Origin: Mojavia pulchra JT2-VF2
Lineage (GTDB): Bacteria > Cyanobacteriota > Cyanobacteriia > Cyanobacteriales > Nostocaceae
Assembly: GCA_019359325.1 (NCBI GenBank)
Contig: JAHHHN010000023.1
Coordinates: forward strand, 39,498 to 103,497
Direction: 5' to 3'
Length of the DNA stretch: 64,000 nt
Part shown: positions 44,993 through 52,890 of the stretch, piece after piece
Layout: every line of letters starts with the position of its first letter
Position numbering within the stretch: the first letter of the stretch is position 1
Notes under the pieces: generated by a model
The model's database searches: none
The model's input: only the letters and a program-made list of their open reading frames with translations
Told to the model about the DNA's origin: nothing
Translations under genes and position numbers: made by a program

Positions 44993-47080
44993 CTAAGCTG
45001 TATGCGAGACGATATAGGGTGAATTAATGGCTGGCGTGCGTTTGATCGCCACCAAAGCTTGATATACCATAGCTGCTACTTCAGCACGTGTTGCTTCACG
45101 AACTGGCACAAGCTGCTTAGGATCTGGGTAGTTTACTACTATCTGCTGTTGTGTAGCGGTGGCTACAGCATTACGTGCATATTCGGGGATCACTTGACGA
45201 TCGCTGTAGGCAAGTAAGGCATTAATATCAGCGGGTGGTAGGGCTAATCCGTTAACTAAGGAAACAATTACCTGTAGTCTTTGGACGTTTTGATCGGGGC
45301 GGAACGTGCGATCGCTAAATCCGCTGACAAAGCCACCACTAGCCGCGGTTTGGATTGCCTGATAAGCCCAAAAATCCTTGGCGACGTCCGTAAATTCGAT
45401 GGCTGGGCGTTTGGCTGTAGGGTTAAAGGCAACTGCCACTAAAGCTGCATACTGGGCGCGAGTCATCGGTTTATCTGGCTTATAGCTGCCATCGGCAAAA
45501 CCTCTAGTTAAGTCCAGGCTGACTAATGCCCGAATAAACGCTTCTGCCCAGTGTCCCTTCAAGTCGGTGAACGAGGGGATGTCAACATCGGGATTGACAA
45601 TATAAGGTGAGGCGATCGCTTTTTGCTTACCACTAGCTACTAATCCCTGATAAATAATTGCCGCCACCTCAGCGCGGGTGATCTCCCGCAGTGGTTCTAG
45701 TTGTTCGGGTTGGGGATAGTTCACAACTAAAAGTTTTTGGGTAGCAACTGCCACTGCATTTGTGGCGTAACTCGGAATTTGAGCGCGATCGCGGTATACA
45801 GTTAACACATTTGGGTTTCCGCCACTAAATTTCAAACCATTCACGATAGATACTATTGCCTGAATTTTGGTTAAATTTTGCCCCGGTCGAAACGTACCAT
45901 CAGGAAATCCACTTACAAACCCCATATTGGCAGCACTCAAGATAGCTGACGCTGCCCAAAAGTCTGGTTTTATATCAGCAAATTTACTGTTTTTGTTTCC
46001 AGTCGGCAGTGAAAAAGTTTTCGCAATTATAGCAGCGTACTGGGCACGTGTAATGGGGGCTTCTGGCTTAAATGTTCCATCGGGAAAGCCACTAATCGCA
46101 CCTTCGTTCACCAATGCTTCCACAAAAGCTACTGCCCAATGTCCACCCAAGTCATAAAAACTCGTACCAATTGATACTTTATTGGGTGTGTCTGTCGTCG
46201 CAGTGAGAAACTCTACTGGCCCTATTACCTGGATAGGATTTAATTGATTACCAACTGAAAGTAGCTGCTGTGGTGTAACATTTTGTAAATCAAATTCTTT
46301 ATTCTCACGAAAAATATTCCCAGCAGGGTCTTGGGTATTACCTAAGTCGGGGACTGCGTTACCATTAACTAACAAACCACCTTGAGTATTTTTGGTAATC
46401 TGATTCTGACGCAGCACAGGACGTGCATCTCGTGAGAGAGCGATCGCTGTTTGGTTTTCTAAGAGTTTATTATTGGCAACCAAAGGAGCAGCAAAGTCAC
46501 TAATTGCTATACCCAAGGCATTCTTTTGAAACACATTCCGCAAAACTTCGCCTTTGCTATAACGTGCCATTGTCAACCCACTGGCAGCATTTTGCAAAAA
46601 CACATTATCTAAAATTGCAGGTTTAGCCGCGCCAGTTGTAAATATACCTTCCCTAGCACAATTAATAAATGTATTGTTAGTTACCGTAGGGGCTGTAGAT
46701 TCAATCCAGACACCAGTACCTTTTGCCGTAGCATTTGTGACTGTAACACCTCTGAGACTGGCATCGCCTAACAAGAGCAGCGTAATGTTCTGTACACCAA
46801 AGCTAGGACTCTGATACGTACCACTGCCGGAAATGACAATGCCAGCACCTTTATTGGCTTCGCTACCTACTACAATTACTCCCGCAGGAATAATTAGTGG
46901 AAACACCTCACCAGTAGCGGCGTTATATGTCCCCGCTCCCAACTGAATAATTGTAGATTTTGTGGATGTTTTTAAGGCACGGGTAAGGCTTTTAAAGGGA
47001 CTCAACCGTGAACCTGCATTGGCATCATTCCCCTTCACGGAGTCGACATAGAGTGTGCTAACAAGGGTAGAGTTCACCAT
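44993..47080 (-). CDS. DUF1565 beta-helix plus SLH-repeat surface protein
   Basis: 695 residues. Residues 1-290 hold a DUF1565/right-handed parallel beta-helix (YVDSVKGNDANAGSRLSPFK; GTGVWIESTAPTVTNNTFIN; AREGIFTTGAAKPAILDNVF; YSKGEVLRNVFQKNALGIAI). From about 305 on there are two sets of three SLH modules (DLGGHWAVAFVEALVNEGAI; SGFPDGTFKPEAPITRAQYA; SGFPDGTFRPGQNLTKIQAI; REITRAEVAAIIYQGLVAS), six in all, which bind the cell-wall polymer. No clear signal peptide is visible at the first ATG. The beta-helix may bind or cut polysaccharide. The protein is probably cell-surface or outer-membrane-associated. Confidence 0.85.
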   Translation of the reverse strand: MVNSTLVSTLYVDSVKGNDANAGSRLSPFKSLTRALKTSTKSTIIQLGAGTYNAATGEVFPLIIPAGVIVVGSEANKGAGIVISGSGTYQSPSFGVQNITLLLLGDASLRGVTVTNATAKGTGVWIESTAPTVTNNTFINCAREGIFTTGAAKPAILDNVFLQNAASGLTMARYSKGEVLRNVFQKNALGIAISDFAAPLVANNKLLENQTAIALSRDARPVLRQNQITKNTQGGLLVNGNAVPDLGNTQDPAGNIFRENKEFDLQNVTPQQLLSVGNQLNPIQVIGPVEFLTATTDTPNKVSIGTSFYDLGGHWAVAFVEALVNEGAISGFPDGTFKPEAPITRAQYAAIIAKTFSLPTGNKNSKFADIKPDFWAASAILSAANMGFVSGFPDGTFRPGQNLTKIQAIVSIVNGLKFSGGNPNVLTVYRDRAQIPSYATNAVAVATQKLLVVNYPQPEQLEPLREITRAEVAAIIYQGLVASGKQKAIASPYIVNPDVDIPSFTDLKGHWAEAFIRALVSLDLTRGFADGSYKPDKPMTRAQYAALVAVAFNPTAKRPAIEFTDVAKDFWAYQAIQTAASGGFVSGFSDRTFRPDQNVQRLQVIVSLVNGLALPPADINALLAYSDRQVIPEYARNAVATATQQQIVVNYPDPKQLVPVREATRAEVAAMVYQALVAIKRTPAINSPYIVSHTA

Positions 47081-47313
47081 TGGTTGTTGAAAGGCGATTG
47101 TTTAAAATATGACAGCCATAAATAATAACTCTAGTTGTAAAATTTCTGTTAAATTAATTACTCCTAAGTCACAAATGGCTCTGCGTGATCTGAAATCCGG
47201 CTTCTACAGCTAGAAATTATTTCTCCTGCTGCCTATGTGTAGCACTATTAAGGGAAAATTGTATTATCTAAGTCCCAATAATGAAATCTGCCCAGATAGA
47301 GAAACGACAGCTG

Positions 47314-47420
47314 ATACCAAGTTGCGTTCTGTTGTAGTAATCTTTCGTTAGGGGAGGTTGCTTCGCTCCACTTTGTTTCGCTCGCAATGACAGTTGGTAC
47401 TTTTGATTGCAACTTGGTAT
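47314..47420. repeat. MITE with ATACCAAGTTGC ends
   Basis: A 107-bp element: ATACCAAGTTGC (47314-47325) and GCAACTTGGTAT (47409-47420), perfect 12-bp TIRs. The interior carries CTCGCAATGACAGTTGG. Directly beyond it (to 47530) runs a right end of the TATCATGTCCGG family (AAACGGACATGATATA at about 47515-47530), so one element may have landed in another. No gene is in 47081-47573. Confidence 0.65.
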
Positions 47421-47573
47421 GAGGAGTGGTGAGTGCTGAGTTCTAAGTGCCCAGTTGCTACCTCCCCTGCTCCCTGCCCCTCTGCTTCCCTGCTGCCATA
47501 ATGAGAAATCTTTAAACGGACATGATATAAATTGCGATCGCATTTATGCAGATATCGCGTCTGTCCAAATTAA

Positions 47574-48059
47574 TTAACTTTCGTACAAAGTACCATCTTT
47601 ATGTGTAAAAATTCGACTACCATCCGCACTCGGTTCGGCAATCAAGTCATCATCTGGGTAATAAGCCCGATCATCAGAAGTTCTATCGCCAATTTCTAAA
47701 TAAACTACCGCAGCATCAGAGCGATTCACCAGGTGGTGTCCATCTGCTTCACCAGCCGGAAAACCTGCCATCATTCCTGGTTGAAGAATTTGCGCTCCTA
47801 CATTAGTAATTAAAGTCACTTCACCTGCGATGACATAAATGAACTCATCTTGTCGGGTATGCCAATGTCTGAGAGCAGAACAACTTCCTGGCTCAAGAGT
47901 AACTAAGTTGACACCAAAATTTTTTAATCCAGCCGCATTTCCTAATGCTTGTTTGACTCGTCCTTGCACCAGAGACTTAAATTCATCGGGGTAAATTGAA
48001 CTGGTGCGACTGGGTACATTTTCCGGGTTAATAATCATATTGCACCTTTTAGGGATCAT
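47574..48059 (-). CDS. Cupin-domain protein
   Basis: 161 residues. A single cupin barrel: motif 1 LRHWHTRQDEFIYVIAGEVT (HxHxxxxE) with the preceding EPGSCSA, and motif 2 GEADGHHLVNRSDAAVVYLE (second His ligand). ALGNAAGLKNFGVNLVTLEP is the family's N-terminal strand. The C-terminus has YYPDDDLIAEPSADGSRIFT. Probably metal-dependent. It overlaps the GNAT gene by 4 bp and ends the operon LysR, GNAT, cupin. Cupin substrate unknown; it could be a sugar-phosphate or an amine. Confidence 0.8.
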   Translation of the reverse strand: MIPKRCNMIINPENVPSRTSSIYPDEFKSLVQGRVKQALGNAAGLKNFGVNLVTLEPGSCSALRHWHTRQDEFIYVIAGEVTLITNVGAQILQPGMMAGFPAGEADGHHLVNRSDAAVVYLEIGDRTSDDRAYYPDDDLIAEPSADGSRIFTHKDGTLYES

Positions 48060-48469
48060 TGCTTGTAACGATGCATCAACTGAAGTTCGCCCACCTCATT
48101 AGTAAAGCGCCAGCGTTGATAAAATGGGATCATTTCAGGCAAACAGTAAAGAGCCACTAGCTCCACTGCACTTAACTGAGGATGATTAATCACTGCATCC
48201 ATCAATTTCACACCAAGCCCAATTTTTCGATGGGTAGGCTTGATGATCACATCGTAAACAGTTGCACGATAAACAAAATCTGTAAGAATGCGGGTAAAAC
48301 CAATTAATTGTTCGCTCTCATCAACTAAACCAATAATTAGATCTGAAGCCGCAAGCATCTTCACAACATCTGGATATGTACGTTTTTTACTCCAAAATTC
48401 ATTTTTGTACAACTCTACTAATTGCAAAATTTGATTTTCGCTTAGTTGCTCAACAATGCGGTAGGTCAT
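48056..48469 (-). CDS. GNAT-family N-acetyltransferase
   Basis: 137 residues. MTYRIVEQLSENQILQLVEL, then YPDVVKMLAASDLIIGLVDE, IGFTRILTDFVYRATVYDVI, and IKPTHRKIGLGVKLMDAVIN, which is the acetyl-CoA loop (RKIGLG for the usual Q/RxxGxG/A). The end FYQRWRFTNEVGELQLMHRY is GNAT-like (FYxxxGF). It is the middle gene of the LysR-GNAT-cupin operon with a 4-bp overlap to the cupin, so it is co-translated. Confidence 0.8.
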   Translation of the reverse strand: MTYRIVEQLSENQILQLVELYKNEFWSKKRTYPDVVKMLAASDLIIGLVDESEQLIGFTRILTDFVYRATVYDVIIKPTHRKIGLGVKLMDAVINHPQLSAVELVALYCLPEMIPFYQRWRFTNEVGELQLMHRYKQ

Positions 48470-48495
48470 GGTAATTTATGCGTAAAAATGAATTG

Positions 48496-49389
48496 TTAGA
48501 GAGTGAATTTAGCTAAAGTATAAAAATCAAATTTTCTCAGCATCTCTAAAAACGTAAACACGGCTGGAATATGAAGAGCATTAGATAAAACTGCAACACC
48601 AATAACTCTCTCTAAGGGTGTTGGCAAACTGTGTACCTGCACTTTCGTAGGGATGGGTACAGCTGCTAAACGAGGCATAATAGCTGCTCTGAGTCCTTGA
48701 TTGACCATACTGACAACTGTAGAGTCTTCTTGAATATCGCTAGCTGTATTGATGGGGATGGCTATAGTTTTGAGGTGATTGTGGACAATGCGTCCACAGG
48801 GCGCACAAGGAAGTAAGACTGGTGGATAAGCACCTATTTCTTCCCAAGTAATCTTTGCAGCGTTAATTTTTGCCTGGGGTGGGATTAAAGCTACATATTC
48901 ATCCCGAAAAATTTCCCATACATCAAATTCATCACTAGTCGGCAAACAGGTGATCCCAATATCGGCACGTCCCTCACGCAAACATTGTTCTACATCAGGG
49001 AACGCGGGACATTCTATGATGGTGACAGCAACTTCTGGGAATTGATCGTGAAAAGAAGCGATCGCCTTTGGGAGTAAATGAGTAGCAACGCTGCGAAAAG
49101 CTGCAATCCGCACATGACCACCATGCAAACCTTTATGCAGGTTAGCTTCTCGTTGCATCATCTCTAGATGTTGCAGTGACTGACGAGCATGATATAAAAT
49201 CCGCTCTCCAGCAGGTGTTAATACAGCACCATGACGACCTCTGGCAAATAGAGGCACACCCAATTCTTCTTCTAAAGTAGCAATAGCATGACTCACCGCA
49301 GGTTGAGAAAGTTGCAATTCTAAGGCTGCTTCACTAAAGTTGCCATGATCGGCTACTGCAACTACGGCTCGAAGTTGGAAGATTTTCAT
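48496..49389 (-). CDS. LysR-family transcriptional regulator
   Basis: 297 residues. The N-terminal HTH (FQLRAVVAVADHGNFSEAAL, ELQLSQPAVSHAIATLEEEL, GVPLFARGRHGAVLTPAGER) is followed by a linker helix and the periplasmic-binding-like effector domain (GGHVRIAAFRSVATHLLPKA; ECPAFPDVEQCLREGRADIG). It lies 26 bp upstream of the GNAT gene on the same strand, so it is probably the regulator of, and co-transcribed with, the two enzymes. The effector-domain Cys pair (PCAPCGR) is unusual and could be redox- or metal-responsive. Confidence 0.88.
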   Translation of the reverse strand: MKIFQLRAVVAVADHGNFSEAALELQLSQPAVSHAIATLEEELGVPLFARGRHGAVLTPAGERILYHARQSLQHLEMMQREANLHKGLHGGHVRIAAFRSVATHLLPKAIASFHDQFPEVAVTIIECPAFPDVEQCLREGRADIGITCLPTSDEFDVWEIFRDEYVALIPPQAKINAAKITWEEIGAYPPVLLPCAPCGRIVHNHLKTIAIPINTASDIQEDSTVVSMVNQGLRAAIMPRLAAVPIPTKVQVHSLPTPLERVIGVAVLSNALHIPAVFTFLEMLRKFDFYTLAKFTL

Positions 49390-49557
49390 GGGCTGTTGAT
49401 GATATCAAGGCTACACACATTATTGTGCCAAAAAGATGGTATTCAAGAATTTTATATCTATAAATAGCATTTATATAAACTATACAAGCCATGTTTTGAT
49501 TGTTAACTGAGAGGTTGTTACAGTCTTATGTACTGAGCATTTATCAGGAATAATCCG

Positions 49558-49854
49558 ATGAAAGAGGAAGTTAGCTGTCTGAAATCAGCAGGCATAGAAC
49601 TAAATTCTAACTATCTATGCAAAAGTAAATTAAGCGATAATATCCTCACATCTGTTTGGAAATCATTGTTAAATTTCTGGCAATCTGAGATGAAAATACT
49701 ACTAGCAGATCCAGACGAATTACAAGTTAGGCAAAAAATTGACCGCCACGGCAATATTTATTGGCAAGCTTACGATCCGGTAACAGGCAAATCTTTTTCT
49801 TCAGGCTCTGAAGTTGATATATCTATGTGGATTGAGCAGCTTTATCGACACTAA
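49558..49854 (+). CDS. Conserved hypothetical protein
   Basis: 98 residues. KSLLNFWQSEMKILLADPDE is a helix, then LQVRQKIDRHGNIYWQAYDP, VTGKSFSSGSEVDISMWIEQ, LYRH. The second half has the strand pattern of a small beta-sheet domain seen in cyanobacterial proteins of unknown role (DRxGxxxWxAYDPxTG). An in-frame ATG at 49690 (MKILLADPDE) would give a shorter form that matches that domain better. It ends 4 bp before the GST start, so they are probably co-transcribed. Confidence 0.6.
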   Translation: MKEEVSCLKSAGIELNSNYLCKSKLSDNILTSVWKSLLNFWQSEMKILLADPDELQVRQKIDRHGNIYWQAYDPVTGKSFSSGSEVDISMWIEQLYRH

Positions 49855-49858
49855 AAAT

Positions 49859-50512
49859 ATGGCGCAACTTACCTTAGTAATTGGCAATAAGAATTATTCA
49901 TCTTGGTCATTACGTCCGTGGCTAGCTATGAAGCAATTCGGTTTGCAATTCAATGAAATTAATATTCCTCTGTACACTCCAGAATCTACAATCCAAATTC
50001 AGCAATATTCTCCTTCAGGTAAAGTACCTGTTTTGTTACATAACAATCAAGCCATCTGGGATTCATTAGCTATTTGCGAATACCTAGCTGAAGAATTTCC
50101 GCATCTGCACTGGTGGCCAGAGGATAAAATTGCTAGAGCATTGGCTCGTTCTATCAGCGCGGAAATGCACTCAGGCTTTCAAAATCTGCGCCAGAATATG
50201 CCGATGAATTGCCGTGCTAAACTACCAGGCCAAGGCTTGACACCTGATGTGCAAAAAGACATTGACCGCATCACCAGCATCTGGCGAGAATTTCGCCATA
50301 AGTTTGGGGCTGGTGGCGATATGTTGTTTGGTGAGTTCACAATTGCCGATGCGATGTTTGCGCCTGTGGTATTGCGGTTTGTTACTTATGATGTGCAGTT
50401 AGATGCTGTTGCTAAAAATTACCTAGAGGCAATTTTGGCAATGCCGACAATGCAAGAATGGATCAAAGCAGCCGAAGTTGAACAAGAAGTTATCTCCCAA
50501 TACAAAGTGTAG
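49859..50512 (+). CDS. Glutathione S-transferase family protein
   Basis: 217 residues. A thioredoxin-like N-terminal domain with LTLVIGNKNYSSWSLRPWLA (catalytic Ser/Tyr region, SSWSLR) and SPSGKVPVLLHNNQAIWDSL, AICEYLAEEFP (G-site). An all-helical C-terminal domain follows (MHSGFQNLRQNMPMNCRAKL; GEFTIADAMFAPVVLRFVTY, the N-capping box). The start ATG 49859 (MAQLTL) is the natural N-terminus; the frame opens earlier at 49814. Cytosolic. Followed after 4 bp by the GNAT gene. Confidence 0.88.
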   Translation: MAQLTLVIGNKNYSSWSLRPWLAMKQFGLQFNEINIPLYTPESTIQIQQYSPSGKVPVLLHNNQAIWDSLAICEYLAEEFPHLHWWPEDKIARALARSISAEMHSGFQNLRQNMPMNCRAKLPGQGLTPDVQKDIDRITSIWREFRHKFGAGGDMLFGEFTIADAMFAPVVLRFVTYDVQLDAVAKNYLEAILAMPTMQEWIKAAEVEQEVISQYKV

Positions 50513-50516
50513 GGAA

Positions 50517-51023
50517 ATGGTAAATAGTAAGAAAATGCTCGGCACAAATATTTCAATTCGAGATGCAACGCACAGAGACATTTCTCAAATTATGGAATTG
50601 ATTTATCTGAAAGCCGAGTTTGATGGTTGTCCTGAATCTGTAGAAGCAACTCCTAAAAAGCTAGAAGTTGATTTATTTGGAGAAAAACCGCTTACTTTTG
50701 TACTTTTAGCGGAGGTTGATGGCAATGCTATTGGGTTAGCTACCTATCACTTTATCTATTCAACTTTCTTAGCAAAACCTGGAATTTGGCTTGATGATTT
50801 ATATGTCAAAGCTGAACATCGAAGCTACGGTGTTGGTGAGGCACTTATACAACGCTTGTGTCAGATAGGGCAGAAAAAAGGTTGTGGTCGGATCGATTGG
50901 ACTGTAGCTGCATCTAACGAGCGTGGAATTAATTTTTATCAAAGAATAGGTGCAAACATCATCACAAAGGTAAAATTATGTCGCTTAGATGCTCAGGCGA
51001 TCGCTAGAAACTTATTGAAGTAA
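50517..51023 (+). CDS. GNAT-family N-acetyltransferase
   Basis: 168 residues. NISIRDATHRDISQIMELIY, then LTFVLLAEVDGNAIGLATYH, GIWLDDLYVKAEHRSYGVGE (HRSYGVG is the acetyl-CoA loop), ALIQRLCQIGQKKGCGRIDW and AASNERGINFYQRIGANIIT. It is typical of the diamine/thialysine acetyltransferase group (WLDDLYVxxxxRGxGxG). The start is at ATG 50517, 4 bp after the GST stop; the frame is open to 50478. Likely co-transcribed with the hypothetical and GST genes. Confidence 0.85.
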   Translation: MVNSKKMLGTNISIRDATHRDISQIMELIYLKAEFDGCPESVEATPKKLEVDLFGEKPLTFVLLAEVDGNAIGLATYHFIYSTFLAKPGIWLDDLYVKAEHRSYGVGEALIQRLCQIGQKKGCGRIDWTVAASNERGINFYQRIGANIITKVKLCRLDAQAIARNLLK

Positions 51024-51052
51024 TACCAAGCAGTTTTTGCCTAGATGCTAAA

Positions 51053-51907
51053 TCACTCAAAGACTACTGTTCTATTGCCATAAACTAACACACGGTTTTG
51101 CAAGTGCGATCGCACTGCTCTTGCTAGTACAACTCGCTCCAAATCTTTACCTTTTCTTACCAAGTCTTCAACAGCGTCCCGGTGGCTAACTCTTACTACA
51201 TCCTGTTCAATAATTGGCCCGGCATCTAAATCAGCAGTAGCATAATGCGCTGTTGCACCAATAATTTTAACACCACGTTCAAAAGCTCTGTGGTAAGGAT
51301 TCGCTCCTACAAAAGCTGGTAAAAAGGAGTGATGAATATTAATAATTTGCGGAAATTTAGTAATAAAATCTGCACTAACAATTTGCATATATTTCGCCAA
51401 TACAACCAAATTAATTTTGTAATGACGCAGTAATTCTAGTTGTTTTTCTTCCTGTTCTAGCTTGTTATCCTTTGTGATAGGAATGTGATGATAGTCAATG
51501 CCAAATTGTTCTGCTACTGCTTTTAAATCAGGATGGTTGCTAATAATTAAAGGAATCTCAGCCAAAAACTCTTTAGCACGTAGCCGCCAAATCAAGTCAA
51601 ATAAACAATGGTCTTGGCGACTTACCCAAATAGCAATACGGGGAACTGTATCAGAAAAGTGTAACTCCCACTTAGCACCTAAAGGTTGTGCTATGGCATT
51701 AAATGCAGGGCCAATTAAATCTCGTGGCAGATTAAATCCCTCTAACTGCCATTCTATACGAGTAAGAAACAACCCGGCGGCAAAGTCTGTATGTTGATCT
51801 GCATGAATGATATTGCCGCCATTGGCATAAATAAAGTTAGCAATTTTCGCCACTAACCCTCGTTGATCGGGGCAAGAAATGAGCAATGTTGCTGTTGGAT
51901 TGGTCAT
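51053..51907 (-). CDS. purU: Formyltetrahydrofolate deformylase
   Basis: 284 residues: hydrolyses 10-formyl-THF to formate and THF, feeding PurT and balancing the one-carbon pool. N-terminal ACT domain (LLISCPDQRGLVAKIANFIY, GGNIIHADQHTDFAAGLFLT). The formyltransferase domain carries NLVVLAKYMQIVSADFITKF and INIHHSFLPAFVGANPYHRA (Asn/His of the triad), then ATAHYATADLDAGPIIEQDV (Asp). All PurU landmarks are conserved. It converges on the GNAT gene (30-bp gap). The DUF4340 gene lies 27 bp upstream, but it is the end of a different operon. Confidence 0.95.
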   Translation of the reverse strand: MTNPTATLLISCPDQRGLVAKIANFIYANGGNIIHADQHTDFAAGLFLTRIEWQLEGFNLPRDLIGPAFNAIAQPLGAKWELHFSDTVPRIAIWVSRQDHCLFDLIWRLRAKEFLAEIPLIISNHPDLKAVAEQFGIDYHHIPITKDNKLEQEEKQLELLRHYKINLVVLAKYMQIVSADFITKFPQIINIHHSFLPAFVGANPYHRAFERGVKIIGATAHYATADLDAGPIIEQDVVRVSHRDAVEDLVRKGKDLERVVLARAVRSHLQNRVLVYGNRTVVFE

Positions 51908-51934
51908 GGAAATATCGAGGAGTTTGGTAATTGC

Positions 51935-52558
51935 TTATTTGCTGCTTGGTGGAGTTAGTTTCTCCGGGCTTGGTGTAGACTTTTGTTCGCTATTATCTAC
52001 GGGTTGTTTCCACTCTGATATTTCCCGATTCACTGCGTTTTCAAAATCTGTAGATACCAACAGCACATCTATATTACCATCGGGTTTTACAGTAGGGTCA
52101 GCTTGAACGTATAAAAAACGGCGGTTAAAGTCAGATTTACCTAACAGTAATTGATGAGTTTTCTGATTTTTGAGATTGATATTGATAGTTGCTTGGGGTT
52201 GATCTAAGCCAAAATCTCCTTTTTGATTAGCTGGGATTGACACAGTGCGAGTAGCCGTACCCTTAACCAACAAATCCGTCAAATAAGAAACAATAGCATC
52301 ATTTGCTGGCTCTGATACAGGGGATTTAAGCAACCACTTGGGCTGGCTTCCTTGGGCGTTACGTTCCACAGACAAGGCAATCTTTTTAGTTGTAATTGTC
52401 AAAGACTGCACATCGTCTTCTGTAAAAGAGAAAATTTGCTGGTTTTGTTGCTTAACTTCTTCTCGCTGAGTTGCACCTCGAATTTCATAGAAATAAACAA
52501 AACTCCCCAAACCCAGCGCTAGCAATATCAAAATTAAAGTCGTGCGAGAAAATTTCAT
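51935..52558 (-). CDS. DUF4340-domain protein of a GldG-type ABC operon
   Basis: 207 residues. N-terminal membrane anchor (TTLILILLALGLGSFVYFYE) and a periplasmic domain: IFSFTEDDVQSLTITTKKIA, LSVERNAQGSQPKWLLKSPV, ADNAIVSYLTDLLVKGTATR-like text, GDFGLDQPQATININLKNQK, THQLLLGKSDFNRRFLYVQA. DUF4340 proteins are the usual last gene after a GldG-like gene. The C-terminus is Pro/Ser-rich. It is separated from the GldG-like gene by a 330-bp gap filled by a MITE, so it may be expressed less or from its own promoter. Confidence 0.85.
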   Translation of the reverse strand: MKFSRTTLILILLALGLGSFVYFYEIRGATQREEVKQQNQQIFSFTEDDVQSLTITTKKIALSVERNAQGSQPKWLLKSPVSEPANDAIVSYLTDLLVKGTATRTVSIPANQKGDFGLDQPQATININLKNQKTHQLLLGKSDFNRRFLYVQADPTVKPDGNIDVLLVSTDFENAVNREISEWKQPVDNSEQKSTPSPEKLTPPSSK

Positions 52559-52656
52559 TTTTCGTCAATGGTCATTGGTCATTGGTCAATGGGCATTGGG
52601 CATTGGATAAAGAAGACAAGGAGCATGGGGGATGGGGGGACAGGGAGTAAGAGTTT

Positions 52657-52814
52657 AGGACTTACGCACTCAAGCCTGAAACCCCGATCCCCCCTAGCCC
52701 CCCTTAAAAGGGGGGGAACGTCTAAAGCCACGCCACTGAGAAAGTCGGGGAACCCGCAAGGGCGCAGGGCTGCCCCTTTCTAAGGGGGTTGGGGGATCTG
52801 AGTGCGTAAGTTCT
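52657..52814. repeat. MITE of the AGGACTTACGCA family, copy 2
   Basis: 158 bp: AGGACTTACGCACT at the left and AGTGCGTAAGTTCT at the right. The interior is itself palindromic (GATCCCCCCTAGCCCCCCTT near the left; AAGGGGGTTGGGGGATC near the right) with CCACGCCACTGAGAAAGTCG in the middle. The reverse complement of 60274-60432 is closely similar. It lies between the GldG-like and DUF4340 genes. Confidence 0.7.
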
Positions 52815-52890
52815 GGAGTTAATCATGGTTCTTTCCCCTTGTCCCCTTGTCCCCTTGCCCCCTTGTCTCCCCTGCCCCCCTGCTTCTTCC

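Noticed and set aside
47268..47543. 91-codon minus-strand frame
   Set aside because: Consists of MITE and simple-repeat sequence (GSRGAGSRGG text).
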